Positions 15,282 to 24,166 of a stretch of DNA of 64,000 nucleotides are shown here, piece after piece. How positions within the stretch are numbered: position 1 is the stretch's first letter; each line of letters opens with the position of its first letter. The stretch comes from Phycisphaerae bacterium (GTDB lineage: Bacteria; Chloroflexota; Anaerolineae; 4572-78; J111): the NCBI GenBank assembly GCA_028285035.1, contig JANQQF010000035.1, forward strand, positions 8,290 to 72,289, given 5' to 3'. The position numbers were made by a program, and so were the translations under genes. The notes under the pieces were generated by a model, which was given only the letters and a program-made list of their open reading frames with translations, had not been told where the DNA came from and searched no databases.

Positions 15282-17768
15282 ATGGCCCAATGGGAACTGA
15301 TTATCGATGATGAGGCCTTTCCAGAATCAACACCGGAGCAACAGCCTAAACCTTCACCCAAGCGCTCAAAACGTTGGTTTTGGGCGCTTGGGTTTTTATT
15401 ACTTTGCCTCGTTGTAGGCAGCCTGATTTTTCGCAATCGGGTCACGGCCCAACGTGCCGCCATCCAAGCTGATTTAACCGCCCGCATCTTTGAAGAAGAA
15501 AACCTACGCCTTTATAACGACCAAAGTGCCATCAATCGACTAATCATCTCTGATGCCCCAGAATCGTGGCAAATTTCTTACCGTCGCAATTTCCCTCTTT
15601 TGGTTGAGTCCATTAGTCAAGTCGAAATTACGGATCTTACTTTTGATGGCACCTGTGCTCTGGTCAACGTCACTTTATCCAATATCCCCCAAATCCGAAA
15701 TTACTGTTTCATTGAACAAAAATGGCAGCGCGCCCCAGTCACAGAGGATCATTGGGGCGCGGTTCAGGCGATTATCGTTCTTGACAGTGGTTTACAAATC
15801 CGTGTTTTTAATGAGGATCAAGCCTTTGGCGAGGCACTGGCCCAAGATTTAGATCTTTTTTTTGAGCAACTCAATAGGTGGGGATTTGAGATTTCCCCGT
15901 CACTGACAACACTGCAAATCAGCATTGAGCCGCACGATTTAGACGATGTGATCGTGGCCGAACGGGAAAATCGTCTTGTTCTTAACTCACCCAAAGTGCT
16001 TCCCTTTAATGGGCGCGATCCATCCGAGGTTGTCACCCGTCTCGCGCTCGGCAATTTCTTGCTCGATCAAATCAACCCTGCTATTGAAAACAGTGATTTG
16101 CCAGATGTAGGACGTGTTCAAGATGCTCTACAAGATGTGATTGTCACCCAGCTCCTGACCCCAAACTATATGCCTCTCCGTCAAGAAATCTGGCTAACCG
16201 AGATTGACGGGCAGTGGGCCTCCCCTTTTTTCACAGACTTAGCCCTTATTGAAAATTACAATGTCACCGAGCGTGCGAAGCTTACATCTCGGCTGGCAAT
16301 GAATTATATTTTCCAGGAAAAAGATCTTGACACCTTAGGCCAAATTCTACAAAATTTACCACAAACAACATCCTGGGATGTACTTCTTCAAACGCTAACT
16401 GAACAAAATGCAATTGAATTCGAACAACACTTGGCTACACGAATACTCCCTAAGCAATCAATTTTAATCGAGGAATCACTCGTTGCCCCAACCTTACCTA
16501 TTACTGTCACCTTGACTGAACCGATCATTGAACCTCAATTCATCAAAGCCAAATATCTTGACCAAAGGCATCCTTTACGTTTAGACGTAGCCAAAGATAT
16601 TTTATTGCAAACCCCGACCAAGACCCCCCTCTCTTGGGACTGTATTATCCGTAATGAACGTGTGACCGTATCGGTCGATGGCACTTGGCTTGAAGCTAAT
16701 CGACGTATTGCCGTTGATCAGATCATCTTAACCGAAGTGGTCCCGCCCCTTCTTCCCTCTGCACCAACGGATACCATTGCCTACTTAATTGATGGCACCC
16801 GAGCCGCTCCCCAATCATTGATTGCCCTAGCTAATGATGGAACGATAGATTACCTCTCGGCTATTTGGCCCGGTTTACAATTTAGCCCCCTACCTCAAGC
16901 GCCTGATCAGCCATTGCAAATATTGTTCATCGTTACCCCTAGTAATTGTGAGGATCGCCAGTGGTTTGTGTTATACGACCCCACGCAAGGTGTAATCCAG
17001 CAATGGTTATCACCTCCAGAAACTATTCGATCGGTCTGGCGGGCCGACCAACGGGACATTATTTTTAGCACCCAGTCCCTAGGTGAGACGCAACAGATGC
17101 TTTATCAATCCAGTAAGTCACTTTTCCCCAAGCCCCTCCTGGAATTAGCCAACGGTCGCCCATCGTATAACTTTTTTGGCTGGAATATTGATAATCAGCA
17201 GCTTGTGTTCAGTCGAAATTGGGTGGGGGATACATTGATCAATTTTCTGGATATTGACACAGGGGAGGCCTTGCCACTCCTAAGGCCACGCTTTCAACCC
17301 CCACGCGGTCGACGCCTCACCCCTGACGGACGCTGGTTCTCCTATATGGCTGGGGTGAGAGATGCGGTGGGACCACCAGATACGTTGATGGTGATCGATC
17401 TAAATAACGAAGTTGAGCCAATCCGTTTCGGTATCGAGAGTGATACAGGCTTAACCTCACCCCGCTGGTCAAATCATTTGGGGCAAACGCGCTTGGCGGT
17501 GTTGACCGGGCCAAACACAGCTATACACAGTATCGAACCTAATCGACTGTGGCTCATCGACTTTGACCAGCCTGACCCTACCTTTGAAATCATCGTTCAG
17601 GCCGCACAAGACGAGAAATTGGCTTCGCCGGTCTTTTGTGGGGATGGCTCGCTACTTTATGTCGTTGAGCGTGATGGTGAATTCCATCTTCAACAGCAAC
17701 ACCCTCACCTTCGTGCCAAAACGTTACTCACCCAAAGTCGGGCATTTTATCCAATTGCCTGCCCATAG
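15282..17768 (+). CDS. Large membrane-anchored protein with C-terminal propeller-like segment
   Basis: An 828-residue protein that I do not recognise as a named family. It has a short acidic/Pro-rich cytoplasmic N-terminus, one transmembrane helix at about residues 32-50 (RWFWALGFLLLCLVVGSLIF) and a long extracytoplasmic part. Residues about 500-820 look like degenerate TolB/PD40-type beta-propeller blades (for example QQLVFSRNWVGDT and TSPRWSNHLGQTRLAVL). An unusual terminator-shaped hairpin lies inside codons 25-38 (see separate entry). It follows the flavin reductase by 20 bp with a GAGGTG site. The overall layout is similar to the protein at 53.8 kb, but I see no close identity. Confidence 0.75.
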   Translation: MAQWELIIDDEAFPESTPEQQPKPSPKRSKRWFWALGFLLLCLVVGSLIFRNRVTAQRAAIQADLTARIFEEENLRLYNDQSAINRLIISDAPESWQISYRRNFPLLVESISQVEITDLTFDGTCALVNVTLSNIPQIRNYCFIEQKWQRAPVTEDHWGAVQAIIVLDSGLQIRVFNEDQAFGEALAQDLDLFFEQLNRWGFEISPSLTTLQISIEPHDLDDVIVAERENRLVLNSPKVLPFNGRDPSEVVTRLALGNFLLDQINPAIENSDLPDVGRVQDALQDVIVTQLLTPNYMPLRQEIWLTEIDGQWASPFFTDLALIENYNVTERAKLTSRLAMNYIFQEKDLDTLGQILQNLPQTTSWDVLLQTLTEQNAIEFEQHLATRILPKQSILIEESLVAPTLPITVTLTEPIIEPQFIKAKYLDQRHPLRLDVAKDILLQTPTKTPLSWDCIIRNERVTVSVDGTWLEANRRIAVDQIILTEVVPPLLPSAPTDTIAYLIDGTRAAPQSLIALANDGTIDYLSAIWPGLQFSPLPQAPDQPLQILFIVTPSNCEDRQWFVLYDPTQGVIQQWLSPPETIRSVWRADQRDIIFSTQSLGETQQMLYQSSKSLFPKPLLELANGRPSYNFFGWNIDNQQLVFSRNWVGDTLINFLDIDTGEALPLLRPRFQPPRGRRLTPDGRWFSYMAGVRDAVGPPDTLMVIDLNNEVEPIRFGIESDTGLTSPRWSNHLGQTRLAVLTGPNTAIHSIEPNRLWLIDFDQPDPTFEIIVQAAQDEKLASPVFCGDGSLLYVVERDGEFHLQQQHPHLRAKTLLTQSRAFYPIACP
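15356..15397 (+). terminator. Terminator-shaped hairpin inside the start of a CDS
   Basis: Arms 15356-15372 and 15377-15393 form a 17-bp stem (one G-U wobble) with a GTTG loop, followed directly by a T run (15393-15397). This is an almost ideal intrinsic terminator shape about 75-115 nt after the start codon of the 828-residue CDS. It could act as an attenuator, or be fortuitous coding sequence. Confidence 0.5.
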
Positions 17769-17847
17769 GTAAGAAAATTCAAACACACCTCATCTATCAA
17801 TTAGGAACACAAAAGTTCCTTGTGTACATTATTCTCCTCCTTTTTTG

Positions 17848-17884
17848 GAAGCCGGGTCTGGTCACCCCGGCTTCTTTATTTTCT
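17848..17884 (+). terminator. Intrinsic terminator
   Basis: The stem GAAGCCGGG (17848-17856) / CCCGGCTTC (17866-17874) is followed by a T-rich tract (TTTATTTTCTT). It ends the transcript carrying the 828-residue protein and insulates the polysaccharide locus. Confidence 0.85.
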
Positions 17885-17949
17885 TGACGTTTACTGATCC
17901 TTGTCCCCAAGGCAGACTAATATAAACGCACTCTCTATAATCACACAGT

Positions 17950-17995
17950 CTTTAAGCTAGATTCAAACCGAATTCAAACTAAACTGTGCTATAGT
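17950..17995 (+). promoter_or_regulatory. Direct-repeat operator and promoter candidate for the EPS locus
   Basis: Three 8-mers spaced by 3 nt (CTTTAAGC at 17950, ATTCAAAC at 17961, ATTCAAAC at 17972; 11-bp period) end 10 nt before a TATAGT hexamer at 17990-17995. No -35 is present. An 11-bp repeat in place of a -35 is how PhoB/OmpR-type regulators bind, so an activated promoter is inferred. The leader to the ATG at 18137 would be about 135 nt. Confidence 0.4.
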
Positions 17996-18136
17996 TATCT
18001 TAATATCCTTTAGATTCTATAAGCTATTTAGGACCTCAGTTCTCTTTCAGTTTTGGAGTAGTTTCCATAAAATGTTAAGACAACTGCTTCCTAAGATACT
18101 TCAATTCAACCCTAATCTCCTAGTGAGTCTTGCTTT

Positions 18137-18757
18137 ATGAAACAGTGGTATACGCTGTACACAAAACCTCAAGCTGAGCATCAGGTAGCTGCATTTTTAG
18201 AACATCGTGGTTTTGAAATTTTTCTACCCAAGCTAAAAACCAAATCAGATAATCGAAGAGATAAAGCACTCTTTCCACGCTATCTCTTTCTTAGAATTGA
18301 TGTCAATCTTATTGATTACTCTGAACTACAATGGACACCTGGCCTCATACGGCTTGTATCTGTTGACCATCACCCCTTACCCATTCAAGATTGTGTAATT
18401 GGGCTCCTTCAAAAGCACTCAACAATGATATCGTCCAGCGATATCCAGTCTAATCACAATTTTCAACCAGGGGATGAAGTTCGAATTACGACAGGCCCCT
18501 TTGCTGAGATGTTAGCAATTTTTGAAGGACCAACCACCCCTAGTCAACGCGTGCAAATTCTGCTCAATGTGTTGGGGGGAAGTCGCGTTAAAGTTCAGGC
18601 GGAACATCTGGTGCGAGCAGACCATTTGGCAAAAACTGAGACCAAAGTTGAGGCCCCAATCATCCCTAAACGACCACGCCGAACCCGGGGCCGAGGCCGA
18701 AAAATTAAACAGCACAACACAGTTAATCACGCCACGTCACTGGCTACACATCACTAG
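18137..18757 (+). CDS. Specialised NusG/RfaH-like transcription antiterminator
   Basis: A 206-residue NusG paralogue. The NGN domain begins MKQWYTLYTKPQAEHQVAAF and contains LFPRYLFLRID, typical of RfaH/UpxY/LoaP-type factors. A KOW region follows (FQPGDEVRITTGPFAEMLAI). The last 40 residues are very basic (PKRPRRTRGRGRKIK), an extension not usual in NusG. Such proteins join RNA polymerase at the operon leader and suppress termination through long polysaccharide operons. Being the first gene of a 43-kb co-directional locus fits this role. The housekeeping nusG is normally beside secE/rplK, which are absent here. Confidence 0.92.
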   Translation: MKQWYTLYTKPQAEHQVAAFLEHRGFEIFLPKLKTKSDNRRDKALFPRYLFLRIDVNLIDYSELQWTPGLIRLVSVDHHPLPIQDCVIGLLQKHSTMISSSDIQSNHNFQPGDEVRITTGPFAEMLAIFEGPTTPSQRVQILLNVLGGSRVKVQAEHLVRADHLAKTETKVEAPIIPKRPRRTRGRGRKIKQHNTVNHATSLATHH

Positions 18758-19060
18758 CAAATTTTCAACGGGGGAGCTTCTAGCTCTTCTCTTGGCATTT
18801 GAGGAAGAGAATTCTTCCTAGTTCTATAAACTTTCTCTGTCGTAGCCACTGCTCCAGAGAGATTTATACCCTGCTGTATATTAACTCGATTATGTCTACA
18901 ATCTGTGAGGGCAGCGCTTGCCTGTTTTTTGGTTGATTTCTAGGGAAGTAGCTGGTTTCTTTTTTAGAAACAGAGTAACATCAGCTTCTAGCCTATCCTT
19001 TCACAGGCATCCCTGCCTGCGTTACAATTTTCCTGATCCGCTGTCGAACCCTGTTTCTGT
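18758..19060 (+). other. Leader region after the antiterminator gene with possible RNA structures
   Basis: A 303-bp gap with no credible gene. It holds a 7-bp hairpin with a GAAT loop (AGGAAGA 18802-18808, TCTTCCT 18813-18819). An upstream CTCTTCTC could pair with GAGGAAGAG instead, giving alternative folds. Near 18954-18970 a GTTTCT/AGAAAC stem surrounds a T5 loop. The region could be the recruitment or antitermination leader, but no known ops-type sequence is recognised. Confidence 0.35.
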
Positions 19061-20380
19061 TTGGCTTTTATAGAATTCCCTTATCTTCAAATTTTACCAA
19101 GGTACCTTTTTGTGCATTCTGAAACCTTAAGCACGCTTCTACTAAAAAATTTACATCATCCATATTCTGACAGCGAGGTCGGTCACGATGCAACACCATT
19201 GGCTAAGGTTGATTGGAGTCAATTGATCGATTTAGCCAGCCAACAAAAGGTGGCCCCGCTCTTGTATCATCGCCTCAAAACGGCTAACCGGCTTTCGATG
19301 ATACCGGAAGGGGAGCAAGCTCGGCTGAAGAAGCTGTATCAACATAACGCGATACGAAATCTCAAGCTAAGAGGTGAGCTGTATCAGGTTCTCCAGGCAT
19401 TGCAGACTGCGGATATCCCGGTTATTGTCTTGAAAGGGGCTTATCTGGCGCATCACATTTATCTGAACCCGGCGTTGCGCTGGATGGTTGATATTGATTT
19501 GTTGGTCCCTGAGGACAAGCTAGTCGCAGCCCAGACCTGTTTGGGTAGCTTAGGCTACACGCCCGAAGAGGAGACTGATGTAGACACCGTACGGGAATCC
19601 TTTCACCATCTGCCTTGTTTGATGAAACCAGGAGCAATCACGATTGAAATCCACTGGCACATCGTTAGTCTGACGAGACACGATAACCAACTCATTCCCT
19701 TACCATTTCCAGCGGGCGAATTATGGGAACGAGCCCAGCCAATTGAAATTGCCAAGACAACGGCCCTTGCCCTGAGCAAGGAGGACTTACTGCTTCATCT
19801 TTGTCTCCACGCCGCCCTCCATCACAACTTTGAAATAGGGATACATAGCCTTTGTGATCTCGATTTGTTGATCCGACACCACATCGACAGCCTTGATTGG
19901 GATGTGATTGTTTCACAAGCGCATCGCTGGAAGGCAACTCGTGGCGTATATTTGATCTTCTCCCTTTTGCAAGAATTACTTCATACAGATATTCCCCAAG
20001 ATGTGCTGGAAGCCCTCCGTCCATCTGATTTTGTTCCAGAGTATCTGGTATGGGCGAAGGGGCGTATTTTGGATTTCAATCAAAATGACAAACTCCCCTG
20101 GATGGTTAACCTCGGCCGGCTACGCACCGCCGATACTCTACAAAAAAAGGCGCAGGTCTTCTTTAGCACCGTTTTTCCCTCCCGCACGATTATGGCCCGA
20201 CTGTATGCCCAGCCTGCGTCTTCGAATTGGGTGTATCTTTATTATGTGGTTCGCATCAAAGATTTACTAGTCCGCTACAGCACCACCATCTGGCAAACGA
20301 CCCGTGAACGAAAACGGCTGGCGACCATCATCGATCAAAATGAGCAGGCCAGTATGGTTTACGATTGGATGCATCGGTGA
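19061..20380 (+). CDS. Nucleotidyltransferase-fold protein (PF14907-like)
   Basis: A 439-residue protein resembling the uncharacterised nucleotidyltransferase family (NTP_transf_5) often found in exopolysaccharide loci. The fold signature is seen at about residues 125-150: VIVLKGAYLAHHIY, then WMVDIDLLVPED with paired Asp residues. DLLLHLCLHAALHHN and CDLDLLIRHH are further family-like parts. The start is uncertain: TTG at 19061 is the longest, with a GTG at 19112 as an alternative, and neither has a clear ribosome-binding site. The stop overlaps the next start (GTGA). A sugar-modifying or regulatory role is unproven. Confidence 0.82.
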   Translation: MAFIEFPYLQILPRYLFVHSETLSTLLLKNLHHPYSDSEVGHDATPLAKVDWSQLIDLASQQKVAPLLYHRLKTANRLSMIPEGEQARLKKLYQHNAIRNLKLRGELYQVLQALQTADIPVIVLKGAYLAHHIYLNPALRWMVDIDLLVPEDKLVAAQTCLGSLGYTPEEETDVDTVRESFHHLPCLMKPGAITIEIHWHIVSLTRHDNQLIPLPFPAGELWERAQPIEIAKTTALALSKEDLLLHLCLHAALHHNFEIGIHSLCDLDLLIRHHIDSLDWDVIVSQAHRWKATRGVYLIFSLLQELLHTDIPQDVLEALRPSDFVPEYLVWAKGRILDFNQNDKLPWMVNLGRLRTADTLQKKAQVFFSTVFPSRTIMARLYAQPASSNWVYLYYVVRIKDLLVRYSTTIWQTTRERKRLATIIDQNEQASMVYDWMHR

Positions 20381-21873
20381 CGAGCGCCAATAGAACCACC
20401 AAGGCCCTTTTGTGGTCAGCGAGTGGTCAGGCGATTTCACAGCTTGTCACCATCTCGACCAACATTTTGTTGGCTCGACTGTTGCTTCCCCAAGATTTTG
20501 GAATCTTTGGAGCAGCGATCATCTTCACTCGCGTGCTGACCGTATTGGCTGGGTTAGGCATTCAAGATCTGGTGTTGCGACGTACGGAACTCGATACCCC
20601 TTTCTTGTCGACGATATTGGCGTTGAGCTTGTCAGTTGGTGCGATCATTATGGTAACTACCATCGCGGCTGCCTCATTTCTGGCTGATTTGGTCAATAGT
20701 CCCGATACCATGATTGTGCTGCGCATTTTGCCGGTCGGCATATTTATCACGACCACAGCTGGATTGCCTCGCTCGTTACTTATCCGCCGGATGGCGCAGC
20801 GTAAAATTGCCCAACTCGAAGTGGCGGCGATGGTCGGATTTACCATCGTTACAATTACCTTGGCTCTGCTAGGGGCTGGCTTTTGGACCTTGGTGGCGGG
20901 GAGTCTGGTAACAGCTATTATTTCATCAGGGTTAGCGTGGCGATATGCCGGGGCGTGGGTTAAACCGTGGTTCTATCGTGAGGAACTCTGGCCTCTTCTC
21001 AGCTCTGGCTTGAAAATTGCGACGGGAAATATGTTGGTCTGGGTTGGTGGTGTTACCGACAATTTTATGGTCAGCCGATTTATGGGTGTGATCAGCCTGG
21101 GATTCTATACCTTTGCCTTTAACCTAGCATTCCTCCCCGTCCAGAAGCTCACCAGCGTGGTTAATGCTGTGTTTCAGGCGCGACTGGCTGACGCGTATCG
21201 GGCGGGAGAGTCTGTCTGGCGTGAATATCTGTTTGTCACCACTTACAAAAGTGTTTTGTTATGGCTACCATTAACGATTATGATAATCACAGCCCCAGAG
21301 TTGGTGATGGTTATTTATGGTGATAAATGGGAGCCTGCCATCAGGCTGGTGCAGGTATTGACAATGGGGATGATCGTCGGTAGTATCGTCAATCCAAGCT
21401 ACACCATATACCCGCTCTATAATCGATCGATATGGATTACCTATGTAACGATCATCCACATTATCGTTACAGCCACCGTTATTGGCTTGTTACTTGACTT
21501 CGGTACGCTGAGTGCAGCTTTAGGCTTCACTGTGGCAAACACCAGTAATACCTTGATTAATGTATGGGCTACAATGCGGTTGACCGAAGGAAATATCCCT
21601 GAGTTTCTACGGGCCATTCTCCCCGCATCGACGATGGCTTTGGGGTCAGGGGTGGTGGGTGGCATAGCGCGGATGTTCTTCATCAACACCATACCAGCAT
21701 TTGTTGTTTTGATTTTGGTAGCAGTAATTATCTGCCTCGCCTATGGGACGATTTTATTTATCGGGTTTCCCAAGATCCGTCATCTCTTGTTGAGTAGTTT
21801 ACTGCGGAGCCTGTCCACCGCCCAAAATGGGCGTTTTGCCTGGCTTGAAAAACGATTATTAGGGTGGGTATAA
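20377..21873 (+). CDS. Polysaccharide flippase, MOP superfamily (Wzx-like)
   Basis: A 498-residue integral membrane protein with about twelve or more hydrophobic helices. It opens with the flippase-type sequence ALLWSASGQAISQLVTISTN, followed by ILLARLLLPQDFGIFG, matching WzxC/Polysacc_synt_3 proteins that move lipid-linked repeat units across the membrane. The GTG at 20377 is taken as start because it overlaps the previous stop by 4 bp (GTGA); a TTG at 20365 would add only four residues. A glycosyltransferase gene follows 13 bp downstream. It coexists with a Wzm/Wzt-type ABC exporter in the same locus. Confidence 0.9.
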   Translation: MTSANRTTKALLWSASGQAISQLVTISTNILLARLLLPQDFGIFGAAIIFTRVLTVLAGLGIQDLVLRRTELDTPFLSTILALSLSVGAIIMVTTIAAASFLADLVNSPDTMIVLRILPVGIFITTTAGLPRSLLIRRMAQRKIAQLEVAAMVGFTIVTITLALLGAGFWTLVAGSLVTAIISSGLAWRYAGAWVKPWFYREELWPLLSSGLKIATGNMLVWVGGVTDNFMVSRFMGVISLGFYTFAFNLAFLPVQKLTSVVNAVFQARLADAYRAGESVWREYLFVTTYKSVLLWLPLTIMIITAPELVMVIYGDKWEPAIRLVQVLTMGMIVGSIVNPSYTIYPLYNRSIWITYVTIIHIIVTATVIGLLLDFGTLSAALGFTVANTSNTLINVWATMRLTEGNIPEFLRAILPASTMALGSGVVGGIARMFFINTIPAFVVLILVAVIICLAYGTILFIGFPKIRHLLLSSLLRSLSTAQNGRFAWLEKRLLGWV

Positions 21874-21886
21874 GAGGAATAGTCTG

Positions 21887-22864
21887 ATGCGCTTAATCTC
21901 AATTGTAATTATCACCCGAAATCGGCCTGAGATGATTCAGAAATGCCTGGAACACGTCCAGGCCCAGCAAGGTGCTGACTATGAAGTCATTGTTATTGAC
22001 AGTTCCTCCAATCAAGCTTCAAGCGATATCATTACAGCCTTTCCAGATGTTCGATATCATTATCTAGGCGACGTTAAAGATAGTATGCCGATGGCTCGAA
22101 ATGTTGGGATACAGATGGCTAAAGGTGAGATTATTGCCTTTATCGATGATGACAGTATGATTGCTCCTGGCTGGCTCACTGCCTTACGAGAGGGCTATTG
22201 TGATGAGATGGTTGGCGCGGTTGGCGGACGTGCTTTGGATAATGGTATTGGGTGTCAAGCCCCAGACCCTGATCTCATCGGACGTATCTTGGACTCGACT
22301 GAACTGACAACCTATTTCTGTGCCGATCCCAGCAAGATTATCGCGGTTGATCATGTCGGTGGATTCAATATGTCATATAGAGTTCGCCTATTAAAATCCT
22401 TAGGTGGCTTTGATCCTACATTTTCGGGAACAAATTATCGTGAAGAAACGGATGTGTGTCTTAGGGTGAAGCGGGCCGGATATCGAATTTTGTTCAATCC
22501 CAAAATGATGGTCGATCATCTTAGGGCACCCCGCGAAGGGGTCGAACGAAAGTTTAGTGATCCCCGTTTTCAATACTATCATGCCCGTAACACGCTTTAT
22601 TTTTTTGTTAAACATTATGGGCTATTGAACCGAAAGCCAATTCGTTTCGCTGCAAGAAATACACGGTCTTGTTTCCGGCAATCTCTAAAGTCACCCGTGC
22701 TGTATTATCGAATGTTATTCGCTGCTATAATTGGTATTTTGGCTGGATATACAGCTACAATCCGCTATTTTTTCTCGAAAGATTATCGTTTATATCCAGC
22801 CCAATTGGGTACAGATACACACCTTAGTGAACCACAAGAAAATTTTGCACAAAAACAAGCCTGA
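21887..22864 (+). CDS. Glycosyltransferase family 2
   Basis: A 325-residue GT-A inverting glycosyltransferase. The N-terminal ISIVIITRNRPEMIQKCLEH and the nucleotide-sugar/metal motif FIDDDSM (Asp87-Asp89) are clear, and the acceptor-domain region has ETDVCLRVKRAGY. The C-terminus has one or two hydrophobic stretches near residue 280, suggesting membrane association. It should add one sugar to the lipid-linked repeat unit; donor and acceptor are unknown. Its stop overlaps the next ATG by one base. Confidence 0.92.
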   Translation: MRLISIVIITRNRPEMIQKCLEHVQAQQGADYEVIVIDSSSNQASSDIITAFPDVRYHYLGDVKDSMPMARNVGIQMAKGEIIAFIDDDSMIAPGWLTALREGYCDEMVGAVGGRALDNGIGCQAPDPDLIGRILDSTELTTYFCADPSKIIAVDHVGGFNMSYRVRLLKSLGGFDPTFSGTNYREETDVCLRVKRAGYRILFNPKMMVDHLRAPREGVERKFSDPRFQYYHARNTLYFFVKHYGLLNRKPIRFAARNTRSCFRQSLKSPVLYYRMLFAAIIGILAGYTATIRYFFSKDYRLYPAQLGTDTHLSEPQENFAQKQA

Positions 22865-24084
22865 TGAAGATACTTTTTGTCACCTCCTACTTGCCCCATC
22901 CAGCCGCTGGAGGGAGTGCCATCCGCAGCTACAACTTTCTCAAACAGCTTTCTAAACGCCACGAAATCACCTTATGTGCCTACCGCAGCGACAGCGAAGT
23001 TGATCTTGATAACGAGCCACTACGAGCCTTGGGAATTCACCTTGAAACAGTGCCTCTTACGGGCAAAACGCCGACATCACTGCAAAAGGTTACCACAACG
23101 TTGATCCCCGCCCCTCATATGGTCCAAGCGTTTGAACGAGGCACAATGAAGCAACAAATCAGGACAATTCGGCATCGCTGGCAGCCTGATCTCATTCATT
23201 GTGATTTGCTGCGTATGAGTTGGGGACCAGCAGCGCTTGATTGGCAACTCCCTTCGGTATTGGATCAGCATAATGTTGAGTATAAACGAATGCAAAGCCA
23301 GCTTCTGGCACGAGCGCAATCTGCCAAAGAACGGGGATTGGCACACTGGGAAATCCAACGCATCAAACGCTATGAGCGAGACATATGCAAAAAAAACACA
23401 CACGTGGTCACCGTTACAGATGAAGATACTGAGGGATTGACAGCCCTCACCAATGGCAAAGCACATATTACAACCATCCCTGTTGGAGTCGACACTAACT
23501 ATTTCAAACCGGTGGTACAGCAAGCGTCCAGACCAAAATTAATCTTCGCAGGCACAATGTCCTACGAACCCAACGAAGATGCGATGCTCTACTTCTGTTA
23601 CGAAATATTGCCGCGCATTGTCGAGGCTGTGCCCGATGTCGCATTGACCATTATTGGGCGTAATCCCACAGCCAAAATCGCTGCCCTAGCGGATGATCCG
23701 CGCATTACCGTTACCGGGGCGGTACCAGATGTAAGACCTTACTTTGCCGAAAGTAGTGTATGTGTCATCCCGGTGCGCATCGGTGGGGGCATTAAGCAAA
23801 AGCTGCTGGAAGCGATGGTAATGGGGATGCCTGTAGTGACAAATAGCTTCTCCAAAATTGGCATTCCACTCAAGCCTGGGGTTCATGCTGTCGTGGAGGA
23901 TGATGCTGAACCATTTGCTGAGGCTGTGATTTCGCTGCTCGGTGATCAAGCACGATGCCAAGCTTTGGGGAGCGCAGCCGCTCGATTTATTCGTGCCCAC
24001 TTTAGCTGGGATCGATCAGTTACGCAGCTAGAGGCGGTTTACGAACAGTCGATTGTGGACCATTGTCGAAATAAGCGCAATTGA
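22864..24084 (+). CDS. Glycosyltransferase family 4, paralogue of 38249-39463
   Basis: A 406-residue GT-B glycosyltransferase. The N-terminal domain starts KILFVTSYLPHPAAGGSAIR. The C-terminal GT4 domain has IFAGTMSYEPNEDAMLYF and PVRIGGGIKQKLLEAMVMGM, containing the nucleotide-sugar-binding Glu region. The C-terminal half is close to that of the gene at 38.2 kb, while the N-terminal half differs much more. Its start overlaps the previous stop. Donor and acceptor are unknown. Confidence 0.92.
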   Translation: MKILFVTSYLPHPAAGGSAIRSYNFLKQLSKRHEITLCAYRSDSEVDLDNEPLRALGIHLETVPLTGKTPTSLQKVTTTLIPAPHMVQAFERGTMKQQIRTIRHRWQPDLIHCDLLRMSWGPAALDWQLPSVLDQHNVEYKRMQSQLLARAQSAKERGLAHWEIQRIKRYERDICKKNTHVVTVTDEDTEGLTALTNGKAHITTIPVGVDTNYFKPVVQQASRPKLIFAGTMSYEPNEDAMLYFCYEILPRIVEAVPDVALTIIGRNPTAKIAALADDPRITVTGAVPDVRPYFAESSVCVIPVRIGGGIKQKLLEAMVMGMPVVTNSFSKIGIPLKPGVHAVVEDDAEPFAEAVISLLGDQARCQALGSAAARFIRAHFSWDRSVTQLEAVYEQSIVDHCRNKRN

Positions 24085-24166
24085 TAATACGAAGGTCGAT
24101 TTGTTCTGCGGAGTCTAGCGGCAGATATTTACCACACCTAAAGCAGCCCGTTTTGAAGGATAAAAA

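Larger units (their letters stand above)
17769..18136. other. Intergenic region ahead of the polysaccharide locus
   Basis: A 368-bp gap without a credible gene. It contains the terminator of the preceding operon (17848-17884) and a triplet of 8-mers with an 11-bp period followed by a TATAGT hexamer (17950-17995), listed separately. The remaining sequence is AT-rich and likely forms the 5' leader of the NusG-like gene. Confidence 0.6.
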
